A DNA stretch of 64,000 nucleotides from Rhodoblastus acidophilus. Lineage in GTDB: Bacteria; Pseudomonadota; Alphaproteobacteria; Rhizobiales; Beijerinckiaceae. Shown piece after piece: positions 8,133 through 16,726 of the stretch. Under the pieces are notes generated by a model that did not search any database, was not told where the DNA came from, and was given only the letters and a program-made list of their open reading frames with translations. The stretch spans positions 1-64,000 of the forward strand of contig NZ_WNKS01000017.1 of assembly GCF_009720655.1 (NCBI RefSeq), given 5' to 3'. The position numbers and the translations under genes were made by a program. Each line of letters starts with the position of its first letter. The stretch's first letter is position 1.

Positions 8133-8456
8133 TTGACCGATCAACTCGAAATCGTCGCAACCCTTCCGCCGATGCATCCCGGCGAAATGCTGCGTGAAGA
8201 GTTTCTTCAACCGCTAGGCCTTTCCGCCGGGCGCGTCGCCAAGGCTTGCGGCGTGCCGCGAACCCGGATCGAGCGCATCGTCCGCGAAGAACTGGGCATA
8301 TCCGGCGACACCGCCGTGAGGCTGGCGAAATTCTTCGGCACGACCCCGGAATTCTGGATGAACCTGCAAGCCCGCTATGAGGTCATGAGGGCGCAGCGCG
8401 ACTCGGCGACCGCTTTGGCCGGTATCGTGCCTTATGAGCGCAATCGGGCGGCGTGA
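8133..8456 (+). CDS. higA: HigA-type antitoxin (XRE family)
   Basis: A 107-residue antitoxin that neutralises HigB and represses the operon. It opens with PPMHPGEMLREEFLQPLGLS, followed by a helix-turn-helix (AGRVAKACGVPRTRIERIV) and NGLRG-type C-terminal helices (ISGDTAVRLAKFFGTTPEFW, MNLQARYE), the standard HigA layout. The TTG at 8133 is chosen because AGGGAGGG lies just upstream; an ATG at 8172 would remove the first 13 residues only. The next gene, trmJ, begins 76 bp downstream. Confidence 0.9.
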   Translation: MTDQLEIVATLPPMHPGEMLREEFLQPLGLSAGRVAKACGVPRTRIERIVREELGISGDTAVRLAKFFGTTPEFWMNLQARYEVMRAQRDSATALAGIVPYERNRAA

Positions 8457-8532
8457 GGCGACGCGGCGAAAACACCTGCCCAACTCCAAAAATTGCGCTA
8501 GAACCCGCCCACACATTTCGGGGAGCAAAAAA

Positions 8533-9387
8533 TTGGTTGGAGCAGGCACGGACCGCACAAAACCCCTGTTCGAGGGCGGGCCGTCCATCATTCTCGTGCG
8601 CCCCCAGCTTGCCGTGAACATTGGCATGTGCGCGCGCGCCATGGCGAATTTCGGCCTGTCCGACCTGCGCCTCGTCAGCCCGCGCGAAGGCTGGCCGCGC
8701 ACCGGCGCCCGCCGCAAGGGGGCCTACGCCGCCGCCGCCGGCGCCGTCCATCTGCTGGAAAAAGCCACCGTCTACGAAAGCACCGAAGCCGCCACCGCCG
8801 ACTTAAACTTCGTCTGGGCAACGACCGCGCGCGAACGCGGCCAGTTCAAGCGCGTCGAGACCCCGGCGCAGGCCATGCCGGAATGCGCCCGCGCCACGCT
8901 CTCGGGCGAAAAGCACGGCATCCTCTTCGGCCCCGAGCGCACCGGCCTCGACAACGACGATGTCGCATTGGCCAGCGCCATCCTCACTTTCCCCGTCAAT
9001 CCCGCCTATGGCTCGCTGAATCTGGCCCAGGCGGTCCTTCTCTGCGGCTACGAATTTTTCAAGGCCCGCGAGGGCGGCGAAAAACCCTTCGCGCAAGACG
9101 AACGCTCACCCCCGGCGCAGCGCGAAATGACCCTCTCCTTCTTCGAGTTTTTGGAAGGCCATCTGGAGCGCTCGGAATTTTTCAAGCCGGATTCGAAGCG
9201 CCCGGTGATGCAGCGCAATCTGCGCAACATGTTTCATCGCATGAACCTCACCCAGCAGGACGTGCGCACGCTCTGGGGCGCGGTGGTGCGACTGGTCGAA
9301 GGTCCGCGCAAGGAGATCCAAACCCGCAAGCGGATAAAACAACCGAAGCCGGCGCCGCAGCCCGCGGAAGACTCAGCCGCCGACTGA
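8533..9387 (+). CDS. trmJ: tRNA (cytidine/uridine-2'-O-)-methyltransferase TrmJ
   Basis: A SPOUT-class methyltransferase that 2'-O-methylates position 32 of the tRNA anticodon loop. The 284-residue protein has the expected elements: PSIILVRPQLAVNIGMCARA with N and R for RNA/AdoMet contact, GILFGPERTGLDNDDV, and FPVNPAYGSLNLAQAVLLCGYEF forming the trefoil knot. A TTG start at 8533 is chosen because GGGGAG lies 7 bases upstream and the truncated copy at 7649 begins at the same codon. The last 15 bp overlap the 3' end of the convergent hybrid kinase gene. The C-terminal tail is lysine-rich. Confidence 0.9.
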   Translation: MVGAGTDRTKPLFEGGPSIILVRPQLAVNIGMCARAMANFGLSDLRLVSPREGWPRTGARRKGAYAAAAGAVHLLEKATVYESTEAATADLNFVWATTARERGQFKRVETPAQAMPECARATLSGEKHGILFGPERTGLDNDDVALASAILTFPVNPAYGSLNLAQAVLLCGYEFFKAREGGEKPFAQDERSPPAQREMTLSFFEFLEGHLERSEFFKPDSKRPVMQRNLRNMFHRMNLTQQDVRTLWGAVVRLVEGPRKEIQTRKRIKQPKPAPQPAEDSAAD

Positions 9388-12300
9388 GCCCGAAAACATT
9401 CCGGCCAGTTTTCTCCGCAGCTCCTCCACCGACACCGGCTTGTGCAAGAAATCGCAGCCGCTGGCGCGAATTTCTTCAAGGCGCTCCCGGGCGGTGTCGC
9501 CGGTGACGATCAGTTTCGGCAAGGCATGGCCGCAAAGCCGCTCCACCTCCAGCGCCGCCTGAATGCCGTTGAGGCCCGCGCCCAAGCGATAATCGGTGAC
9601 CACGGCGTCGATCCGGGCGCCCGCCTCGACCTGTTCCACGGCGGCCTCGCCGCTCTCCACCGAAACGGTCTTGTAGCCCCACTCGGCCACGGTCTCTTCA
9701 AGACTCAGGCGCAGAATCCCATTGTCCTCGACGATCAGGACGCAGCCGAGATGGCCGGGCGACGGATCGGGCGACGGCGGCTCCACGCTGGCGCACAAAA
9801 CGTCCGGCAGGCTCAGCGAGAAGCGCGAGCCGCGCCCGACGCGCGAGGACACGTCCACCTTCACCCCGAGCAGCGCGCTCAAACGGGCGACGATCGCCAG
9901 ACCAAGGCCGAGCCCCCGCTCCAGGTCCCGGCCGGGATTGTGCAACTGGTGAAATTCCTCGAAAATTTCGGTCTGCTTCTCCCTGGGCACGCCGACGCCG
10001 GTGTCGATCACGTCGACGCGGATGCGATCGCCGCGCCGCCGCGCCCCGATCAGCACGCCGCCGCGCTCCGTATAGCGCAGGGCGTTCTCGATCAGGTTGC
10101 GCAAGGCGCGCTCGAACAGAGCGGCGTCGGTGGACACGCAACAAAGGTTTCCCGCCACGCGCACGCGCAAAAACAGCCCCTTCGCCGAGGCTTTGGGCCG
10201 GTACTCGCGCGCCAGGCGATCGATGAACGCCGGGATGGGAACCGGCTCCAGCGTCGGCTCGATAATGCCGGCGTCGAGGCGGGAAATGTCGAGAATGGCG
10301 GTGAGCAGCCCGTTGATGCCGCCGACCGCCTGTTTCATCATGTCCACGGTGCGGGCGGCGCGGGCATTGTCCTTGACCTGCCCTTCCACCAGCGACAGCA
10401 GCAGCACCAGCGACTGCACGGGCTGGCGCAGGTCGTGGCTGGCGGACGCCAAAAATTTCGATTTGGCGACATTGGCGCGCTCGGCCTCGGCGCGCGCGTG
10501 GCGCATCTCCGCCTCGAGCTGCTTCTGCTCGGTGACTTCGGTGTTGGAGCCGAACCAGCGCACCACCTGTCCGCGCGCGTCCAGTTGCGGCGCGGCGCGG
10601 GTCAGGAAGGGACGATACTTCCCGTCGACGCCGAGAAGGGGGAAGGTCATGTCGAAAGGCTTGCCGGTGGCGACCGAGGTGGACCAGCGCGTCATCACCT
10701 CGGGCAGGACTTGCGGATCGTGCACGCTCCGCCAGCCCCAGCCTTCCATCTGCTCCGGCGTCGTCCCGGTGTATTCGTACCAGCGCCTGTTGTACCAGCG
10801 GATGGAACCCTCTTCGTCGGCGATCCAGGCGAGCTGCGGCATCGCGTCGGCGAAGGCGCGCAGGTCGGCCTCGCGTTCGCGCAACGCCTCTTCGGCCTGC
10901 TTCTGCGTGGTGATGTCGCGGAAATAGACGGAAAGGCCGCCTTCGAGCGTCGGAGAGACCGAAAAGAACACCCAGCGCCCGAGGATCGGCGAAACCATCT
11001 CGAAATCGACCGCCCGCCTGTCCTCCATGGCGCGCCGGTACTGCGCGTGAACCTCGGACTCGCGGACCATCGGGAAGACGTCGAAAAACGGCTTGCCGAG
11101 AACGTCCGCGCCGGATTTTTCCAGCATGGCCTCCGCGCGCCGGTTGAAATAAACGAACCGCCAATCCGCATCGAGCGCGTAAAAGCCGTCGGTGATGCTG
11201 TCGAGAATCTCGTCGGCCCTGCGCTTGGCCGCCGCGAGTTCATCGCGGGCGCGCGCCCGTTCGGTGATGTCGAGCAAGGTCATGAAGGCGCGCGCGGGCC
11301 GGCCCCCGGCGCCGCTTTCGACGCGCGCGCTGCAGTCGATGACCCGTTCGAGCCCGGCCGCGCCTGTCACCCGGAATTCGATCCGGCCATCCGCGCCGTG
11401 CTCGAAAAGCGCGGCGACGAACGCCTCAAGGCCGGCCCGGTCCGCCGGATGGACGTGCTTCAGCGAATGCGCGAACCCGGCCTTGAAGGCGCCCCCCTCG
11501 ACAGGCGTGAGCGGCGCATAACCCATCACTTTCTCGAAATTGTCCGCCGGACGAATGCGCCGCGCGATCAGGTCGATCTCGATGAAGGTGAGACGCGCGG
11601 CGTCGGCGGCGTGGCTCAGATAGTTCTGGCTCAACCGCAGCTTCGCCTCGCCGTCGCGCAGGCGCTGTTCGGCGCGCTTGCGCTCGGTGATGTCGATGTT
11701 GGTGCCGATCACCCATTCGGTTTCGCCGCGCGCATTGGCCCGCAGGGTTTCCGTCGCCTGGATGATCCGGATTTCGCCGTCGCGGGCGCGGCGGATGCGG
11801 AATTCGCGCCGGCCGACGCCGCCCGTCTCCGCGTGCGCGCGCAATTGCGCCTCCTGGTCGGCCCTCTCCTCGGGGAGCAGCGCGCTGGCCCACAGATCGT
11901 AACGGGCGCGCCCGCCCGGCGTCGGCGCGAGCCCGTAGATGCGGAACATTTCCGCGTCCCAGACCAGTTCGTCGGTGCGCAAGTTCCATTCCCAAACGCC
12001 AAGGCCGGCGGCCTCGGCGGCGAGCTGGAAGCGCTGCTGGCTCTCGCGCAGGGCGTTTTCCGCGCGCCGCTCCGCGTCGATGTCCCTGACCACGCAGATC
12101 GCGCCGGTCACGGCGCCGCTGTCATCGCGCAGCGGCTTCGCGGCGACATGGGTCCAGATGGCGGCGCCTTCGGGCGGCTGGTAGAGCGACTCGAAGGCGA
12201 CGGCGTCCTCGCCGCGCAGGACCCGCTCCACGGCGAAATCCGAGGCCGCGACCCGCCGCCCCCGCGGGTCGAGGGAGATCCAATGCGCAGCGGCGTTCGC

Positions 12301-13734
12301 GTCCCGGCTTGGCGCGACCTCGCCGACAAAACGGGACATGGGCGCGTTCTTGAGAACGATTCGGCCCTGCGCGTCGAGGACCGCGATGGCGACGGGCATA
12401 TGCTCGAAGGCCTCGGCCAGCATCAGCTGGCTTTCGCGCGCTTCGGCCTCGGCCTGCTTGCGCGCGGTGATGTCGGTGCGAATGGCGACATAGCGCTCGG
12501 GGCGGCCGCTTTCGCCCAGGAAGGGCACGATGGTGGTTTCCACCCAATAGGACGAGCCATCCTTGGCGCGGTTGCGGATTTCGCCCCTCCAGACGCCGCC
12601 GCCGGCGATCGTCCGCCAAAGCTCGCGAAAAAATTCCTTGGGGTGATGGCCGGAATTGACGATCTGGTGGGTCTGGCCGAGCAATTCCTCGCGGGCGTAG
12701 CCCGAAACGGCGCAGAACTTGTCATTGGCGTAGGTGATGACTCCCCTGGGATCGGTGATGGCGACAATGGCGTGTTCGTCCAGCGCCACCTTGAGGTCGC
12801 CGACCTCGCGCAGCGCGGCGCGCAGATCAGACTCGACAGAGCGCTCCTGGGTGATGTCGGCGCAGACGCCGCTCCAGACCACGGTTCCGTCCTCGAGCCG
12901 TCGCGGCCGCGAGCGAAACCGCAGCCAGCGCGTCTGCGAGCCGTTGGGGTGATGGAACGGAACCTCGAGGAAAAAATCCGTCAGCTCGCGGGCGCTGCGC
13001 TCTTCCTCCTTCAGCAGCCGGCGGCGGTGCTCCAGCGGAATTTGGCCAAAGACAGCGTTGGCGTCGGCGAGAATCTCCGCCAGCGCGACGCCGTTGATCG
13101 CTTCCACGCCGGCGCTGAAATAGAGAAAGCGCCGCGTCCCGTCGGGCGCGCGCGAAAAACGGTAGATCGCGTGTCCCGGCAGATTGTCGCCGAGCGCCCG
13201 CAAATCCTCCTCCCTCGCGCGCAGCGCCTCTTCCCAAGCGCGCAGCGCCTCTTCCCTCGCGCGCACCTCTTCCCTGGCGCGCGGCGCCTCTTCCCCCGCG
13301 CGCGGGGCCTCTTGGACCCGCTTGCGGGGGAAAATGTCCTCCGAGGTGATGATGATCCCGGCGATCTCGCCCTCGACGTCGCGCCAGGGCCGAACCTGCC
13401 ACTTGACCCATTGCGGGGAGCCGTCGGCGCGCACAAAAAGATCGCCCTCCGCGCTTTCCTCGGCCCCCGCCAGGCAGCGCCGATGAACGGCCGTCCACGC
13501 GTCGCCGATCGCGGGAAAGATGTCGTAATGGCTGCGCCCGAGCGGCGTCTCGCCCAGATTGTAAGCGTCGCGCCAGCGGGCGCTCGCGGCGAGATAGCGC
13601 ATGTCGCGGTCGAACATCGCGATGGCCGCCGGCGCATGTTCGATGAATTCCGCGAACATGCGGTCGCGGCGGCGCAGATGCGCGATCTCCACATCGCCGG
13701 CGGCATTCGGCCCGGTCATCCCGCCCCATCCCAT
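9373..13734 (-). CDS. Multi-PAS hybrid sensor histidine kinase
   Basis: A protein of about 1450 residues with no membrane segment, so probably a cytosolic sensor. In order: PAS1 (about 25-140); a stretch of 7-residue repeats rich in REEALRA (about 150-185) that should form a signalling coiled coil; then seven more PAS/PAC units, each closing with a DIT-[EA]-[RQ] type motif; HisKA with SHDLRQP (H near 1104); an HATPase with NLIENALRYT, DTGVGVP and GLGLGLAIV; and a C-terminal receiver with phospho-acceptor D near 1385 (VVTDYRLG) and K in LHKPVS. SHDLRQP kinases with a C-terminal receiver often control an unlinked regulator. The start is uncertain: TTG 13746, ATG 13734 or ATG 13719. None of the PAS units shows an obvious cofactor signature, so the ligand is unknown. 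Confidence 0.88.
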   Translation of the reverse strand: MGWGGMTGPNAAGDVEIAHLRRRDRMFAEFIEHAPAAIAMFDRDMRYLAASARWRDAYNLGETPLGRSHYDIFPAIGDAWTAVHRRCLAGAEESAEGDLFVRADGSPQWVKWQVRPWRDVEGEIAGIIITSEDIFPRKRVQEAPRAGEEAPRAREEVRAREEALRAWEEALRAREEDLRALGDNLPGHAIYRFSRAPDGTRRFLYFSAGVEAINGVALAEILADANAVFGQIPLEHRRRLLKEEERSARELTDFFLEVPFHHPNGSQTRWLRFRSRPRRLEDGTVVWSGVCADITQERSVESDLRAALREVGDLKVALDEHAIVAITDPRGVITYANDKFCAVSGYAREELLGQTHQIVNSGHHPKEFFRELWRTIAGGGVWRGEIRNRAKDGSSYWVETTIVPFLGESGRPERYVAIRTDITARKQAEAEARESQLMLAEAFEHMPVAIAVLDAQGRIVLKNAPMSRFVGEVAPSRDANAAAHWISLDPRGRRVAASDFAVERVLRGEDAVAFESLYQPPEGAAIWTHVAAKPLRDDSGAVTGAICVVRDIDAERRAENALRESQQRFQLAAEAAGLGVWEWNLRTDELVWDAEMFRIYGLAPTPGGRARYDLWASALLPEERADQEAQLRAHAETGGVGRREFRIRRARDGEIRIIQATETLRANARGETEWVIGTNIDITERKRAEQRLRDGEAKLRLSQNYLSHAADAARLTFIEIDLIARRIRPADNFEKVMGYAPLTPVEGGAFKAGFAHSLKHVHPADRAGLEAFVAALFEHGADGRIEFRVTGAAGLERVIDCSARVESGAGGRPARAFMTLLDITERARARDELAAAKRRADEILDSITDGFYALDADWRFVYFNRRAEAMLEKSGADVLGKPFFDVFPMVRESEVHAQYRRAMEDRRAVDFEMVSPILGRWVFFSVSPTLEGGLSVYFRDITTQKQAEEALREREADLRAFADAMPQLAWIADEEGSIRWYNRRWYEYTGTTPEQMEGWGWRSVHDPQVLPEVMTRWSTSVATGKPFDMTFPLLGVDGKYRPFLTRAAPQLDARGQVVRWFGSNTEVTEQKQLEAEMRHARAEAERANVAKSKFLASASHDLRQPVQSLVLLLSLVEGQVKDNARAARTVDMMKQAVGGINGLLTAILDISRLDAGIIEPTLEPVPIPAFIDRLAREYRPKASAKGLFLRVRVAGNLCCVSTDAALFERALRNLIENALRYTERGGVLIGARRRGDRIRVDVIDTGVGVPREKQTEIFEEFHQLHNPGRDLERGLGLGLAIVARLSALLGVKVDVSSRVGRGSRFSLSLPDVLCASVEPPSPDPSPGHLGCVLIVEDNGILRLSLEETVAEWGYKTVSVESGEAAVEQVEAGARIDAVVTDYRLGAGLNGIQAALEVERLCGHALPKLIVTGDTARERLEEIRASGCDFLHKPVSVEELRRKLAGMFSGSVGG

Positions 13735-13868
13735 CACGCCCAACAATGGCGTGGCCGGCGATCATGCCGGAAGCCGGGGGCGACCGCAAATGGGAAAGTC
13801 GAACGGCGCTTTCCAAAGCGTTGGAATAGCTGAGTTTCAGCTCGGTCTCTCGCGTCGGGCGACCGCGC

Positions 13869-14342
13869 TCAGCCGGCCATGCGGCGCGCGCGCTCCATGG
13901 CGGAGAGACCGTAGCAGCCGCGCCCCGTGGAAATCAGCCGCCCGGCCTTGATCATGCGGTGTAATTTTACAGAAAGATTTCCCTTGGTCATTTCGACGCC
14001 CATTTCGGCGAGCAGTTCGAAAAGGGAGTCGACATGCATGCCGGCCTCGTCGCCCTCGACGAGTTCGAGGAGAATCGATTCGAGTTCGCCGTGCTTTTCG
14101 GACGCCCGATCGGCCGGCCGCGCCGAGGCGACCACGGACAAGCCGGACCGCATCGGCAGGTCGCCCGAGGCGACGAGGAACTCGACCGCGGCGCGGCGCA
14201 ACTCCAAGCCCGCGTGAGGGTCCTTGGCGGCGAGGCCGGCGATCAGGATTTCAAGCCGCGCCAGCAGGCGCTGGGCCTCCTCGCGCGCCTCGCGCCCGGC
14301 CAGGGCGATGAAGTCGCCGTTCTGTTCGAATGTCGCGCGCAT
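13869..14342 (-). CDS. Winged-helix-like protein, paralogue of 1314-1781
   Basis: A 157-residue soluble protein. Residues 1-60 are alpha-helical (EAREEAQRLLARLEILIAGL). The C-terminal module, about 95-150, carries DSLFELLAEMGVEMTKGNLS followed by VKLHRMIKAGRLISTGRGCY. The same LHRM...AG signature appears in the protein at 1314-1781, and both have a helical N-terminus and similar length, so I regard them as paralogues. GAGGAGG lies 7 bases before the ATG. It sits on the same strand upstream of the multi-PAS kinase (gap of 122-149 bp), so it might share that transcript. A role in DNA binding is inferred from shape only. Confidence 0.65.
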   Translation of the reverse strand: MRATFEQNGDFIALAGREAREEAQRLLARLEILIAGLAAKDPHAGLELRRAAVEFLVASGDLPMRSGLSVVASARPADRASEKHGELESILLELVEGDEAGMHVDSLFELLAEMGVEMTKGNLSVKLHRMIKAGRLISTGRGCYGLSAMERARRMAG

Positions 14343-14567
14343 GGTTCCGCCTCCTCAAACTCGCCGCCAGGCGAGGCCTAACCCATGGTTAAGCTTGAAA
14401 ACCGCCAGGGAAAATCTTTAAAAAAATTTTAGCGGCGCCGCGCCGATTGGCAATTGTAATCTTTACACGCGCCATGCTTGAGCCTAAAGATGGTAACTGT
14501 AAATTAACCATATTGGCCGCAATTTTTACAAATTGTGACCAAACGGCGCCATTCGGGGGAACGGTCG

Positions 14568-14846
14568 ATGAGCAGCAGGTCCATATCCGGCGCGAACAGT
14601 TCCAAGCGAGCCCGCGAAAGCAAGCTTCTGGCCCTTCTCGCGCCCATCTTCCGGGCACATTCGCCGATCCGCGCGAAAACCGTCGCCGCCTCGGGCGATG
14701 TCGATCACGGCGAACTCGGCTGGACGGTGAGACTGCGCCGCGGCCACGACCTGCCGCCGCTGCAACTTTCGATCCTGCCGCAACCCGGCGCCCGCATGGC
14801 GCTGCGGTTTGATTGCTGCGCCCGCGAGCGCAACGAAGGCTGCTGA
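14568..14846 (+). CDS. Hypothetical protein (weak)
   Basis: A 92-residue frame upstream of dksA, serine/arginine-rich at the N-terminus, with a short region that could form strands (ELGWTVRLRRGHDLPPLQLS). GGGGGA lies 7 bases before the ATG at 14568. It has no family I know, and its codon use cannot settle coding status by eye. The AT-rich DNA at 14385-14540 would be its promoter region and that of the divergent winged-helix-like gene. It could equally be non-coding leader sequence of dksA. Confidence 0.35.
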   Translation: MSSRSISGANSSKRARESKLLALLAPIFRAHSPIRAKTVAASGDVDHGELGWTVRLRRGHDLPPLQLSILPQPGARMALRFDCCARERNEGC

Positions 14847-14954
14847 GGCAAGGCCAAGCCCGGCGTTTTTTCCGCCCCCGGCGCCAGTCCGGATTGTCGC
14901 GGCAGACGCCGCGATATATACAGGCCGCGCCTTGGGGTTGGGGAGAATGCAAGC

Positions 14955-15374
14955 ATGGCCGCGGACATTGCAGCGGAAAACTACCGCCCGTCCGACGACG
15001 AACCGTTCATGAACGATCGTCAGAAGGAATATTTCCGCAGAAAACTGTTGAAATGGAAAGACGAAATTTTGCAGGAGGCGCGCGAAACGCTCGCAGCCCT
15101 GCAGGCCGAGAGCGAGAATCACGCCGATATCGCCGACCGCGCCTCATCTGAAACCGATCGCGCCATCGAACTGCGCGCCCGCGACCGCCAGCGTAAACTG
15201 ATCGCAAAGATCGACGCGGCGTTGGCGCGCATTGACGATGGCAGCTACGGCTATTGCGAGGAAACCGGCGATCCGATTTCCCTCAAGCGACTCGACGCCC
15301 GGCCGATCGCCACGCTGTCCATCGAGGCGCAGGAACGCCACGAGCGCCGCGAACGCGTCTACCGCGACGATTGA
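14955..15374 (+). CDS. dksA: RNA polymerase-binding transcription factor DksA
   Basis: DksA binds the RNA polymerase secondary channel and with ppGpp adjusts transcription in the stringent response. The 139-residue protein has the long coiled coil (about 20-90, FRRKLLKWKDEILQEARETL) with its acidic tip region (ADIADRASSETDRAIELRAR) and a C-terminal globular domain. In a zinc-binding DksA four cysteines surround this domain; here only the first is present (YGYCEETGDPISLKRLDARP) and the others read Thr, Ser and Ala. This cysteine-poor form is typical of alphaproteobacteria, so it is not a damaged copy. A second in-frame ATG (MNDRQKEYF, residue 19) is an alternative start. Confidence 0.93.
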   Translation: MAADIAAENYRPSDDEPFMNDRQKEYFRRKLLKWKDEILQEARETLAALQAESENHADIADRASSETDRAIELRARDRQRKLIAKIDAALARIDDGSYGYCEETGDPISLKRLDARPIATLSIEAQERHERRERVYRDD

Positions 15375-15422
15375 AAATGTTCAGGCGAATTTTTTCGCGC
15401 CTGATTTTGGCAATGAACACGA

Positions 15423-15458
15423 CGCCGCCCCGGTCGCCCGGGGCGGCGCTCTTGTTTT
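15423..15458 (+). terminator. Terminator downstream of dksA
   Basis: A perfect 11-bp stem, cgccgccccgg with its complement, with a 4-base loop, followed by ctcttgtttt. It lies about 50 bp beyond the dksA stop and between convergent genes. Confidence 0.8.
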
Positions 15459-15477
15459 CACGGACGCCCTGCGACAC

Positions 15478-16506
15478 TCACGGTCTCGGCGGGCGACCCA
15501 AAAGCTTCGCCATTTCCTCTTCCAGGGACTCCAGCGTCTCCGGGTCCGGGCGCGGCGGCGGAGGAGCCTGGGGCGCTTCCTGCTCCGGCTTGTTCGGCTC
15601 GGGCTGCTGCGGCGGCGCGAACAGCTCGGGCGCCGGCGGCTCAACCGGGGACTGCGGCGGTTCGGGCGCCGCGACGGGCGGCGGCGGCTCCACGGCGGGC
15701 GGAGGCGGCGGCGGGTTGCGGCGCGCCAGCGGCGGGATGACGAAGCGCGGCCGTTGTTCCGCGCCCGGCGCCGTCGGGGCGCCGGGGAATCCCGCGGCCC
15801 CGCCTTGCGGCATCCTCGGCGGCAGCGGCGCCCTGAAGGTGGGACGCGGCGGCGGGGCGAACCGCGACGGCGGCGGGGGCGGCGGCTCGACCGGGGCGGG
15901 TTCGGGCTCGGACGGCGTCAGCGGCGTCGCCTCCAGAGCCGCCTTCAGCTCTTCCTCCAGATCGATTTCGGGCAGCCCCTCCAGCTTGGGCTCGGGGTGA
16001 GGCTCCGCCTTGTCCTGCGGTTTGGGCGACAGCTGCGGCGCCGGCTTCGGCTCGAACCGCGCGACATCGGAGCGCGGAGGCGGTTCGGGCGCCAGGGGCT
16101 CGGGCTTGGTCTCGTGCGCGGGGGCGAGCACCAGCGGCGAGGGCGCCGAAGGCGCGACCTGCCCCGATTCGAAACCGCCGCGCGGCGCGCGGGCTTCCGC
16201 GCGGACGATGCCGGATTCGACCAGGACGTCGTTCGGCCCGCCGATCAGCAGCAGATGCTCGACATTGTCGCGGCGCACCAGCAGCAGCTGCCGCTCGCCG
16301 TCGAGATCGAAATTCTCGACGAAGCCGAGGCGCAATTGCCGCGATCGCTCGCCGCTCGGAATCCGGCGACGCAATTCCAACAAGATCTTCACCATATGCA
16401 GAAGCAAAATGACGAAGACGACGAACGCCAGACCGGCCCCGATCCAGGCCACCAGGGGATGGCTACGCAGAAACTCGTCCATTGGCGGCGCATGCTCCTT
16501 TGCCAC
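15478..16506 (-). CDS. FliO-like flagellar biosynthesis protein with proline-rich tail
   Basis: A 342-residue protein with one transmembrane helix (about 19-42: AWIGAGLAFVVFVILLLHMV) followed by a FliO-type domain: RQLRLGFVENFDLDGERQLL and LVRRDNVEHLLLIGGPNDVL, residues about 55-100. FliO helps assemble the FliPQR export gate of the flagellar type III apparatus. The last 230 residues are low complexity, rich in Pro, Glu and Ala, as in other alphaproteobacterial FliO-like proteins. It is far from other flagellar genes here and divergent from cckA. A CtrA-type box lies 49 bp upstream of its start. Confidence 0.75.
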   Translation of the reverse strand: MAKEHAPPMDEFLRSHPLVAWIGAGLAFVVFVILLLHMVKILLELRRRIPSGERSRQLRLGFVENFDLDGERQLLLVRRDNVEHLLLIGGPNDVLVESGIVRAEARAPRGGFESGQVAPSAPSPLVLAPAHETKPEPLAPEPPPRSDVARFEPKPAPQLSPKPQDKAEPHPEPKLEGLPEIDLEEELKAALEATPLTPSEPEPAPVEPPPPPPSRFAPPPRPTFRAPLPPRMPQGGAAGFPGAPTAPGAEQRPRFVIPPLARRNPPPPPPAVEPPPPVAAPEPPQSPVEPPAPELFAPPQQPEPNKPEQEAPQAPPPPRPDPETLESLEEEMAKLLGRPPRP

Positions 16507-16554
16507 ATTTACCTTAAACTATAACGCAGGGTCGGCGCGTGCGCGCGCCAAAGG

Positions 16555-16569
16555 TTAAAGTTTGGTTAA
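16555..16569. promoter_or_regulatory. CtrA-type binding box (TTAA-N7-TTAA)
   Basis: TTAAAGTTTGGTTAA is an exact TTAA-N7-TTAA site, the established CtrA recognition pattern of alphaproteobacteria. It lies 49 bp before the fliO-like start codon and 158 bp before cckA. CtrA is the regulator phosphorylated through the CckA-ChpT pathway and commonly controls flagellar genes, so the location fits well. The site is read from sequence; its function is inferred. Confidence 0.65.
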
Positions 16570-16726
16570 TTTCCGTTTGGAGCCGAAGCAAATTTCCGCG
16601 AAATCGTCGGCCGCCTTAAGCTGTTATTTGTCATGAATCCTTATAAACTCCCGTCACCGCGTCGCGATTCCGGCGCTTTTTCCGGCAAGCGTCGGCTTCG
16701 CCCCACCATCTTACGACAGGCCCCGC

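Noticed and set aside
9442-13833. A 1463-codon open frame on the plus strand opposite the multi-PAS kinase
   Set aside because: It has no domain signature, is rich in Arg, Gly, Ala and His in the way of antisense high-GC frames, and the opposite strand encodes clear PAS, HisKA and receiver motifs.
14955-15374. DksA as a degraded pseudogene because it lacks three zinc cysteines
   Set aside because: The full coiled coil and tip are present and cysteine-poor DksA is normal in this class of bacteria.
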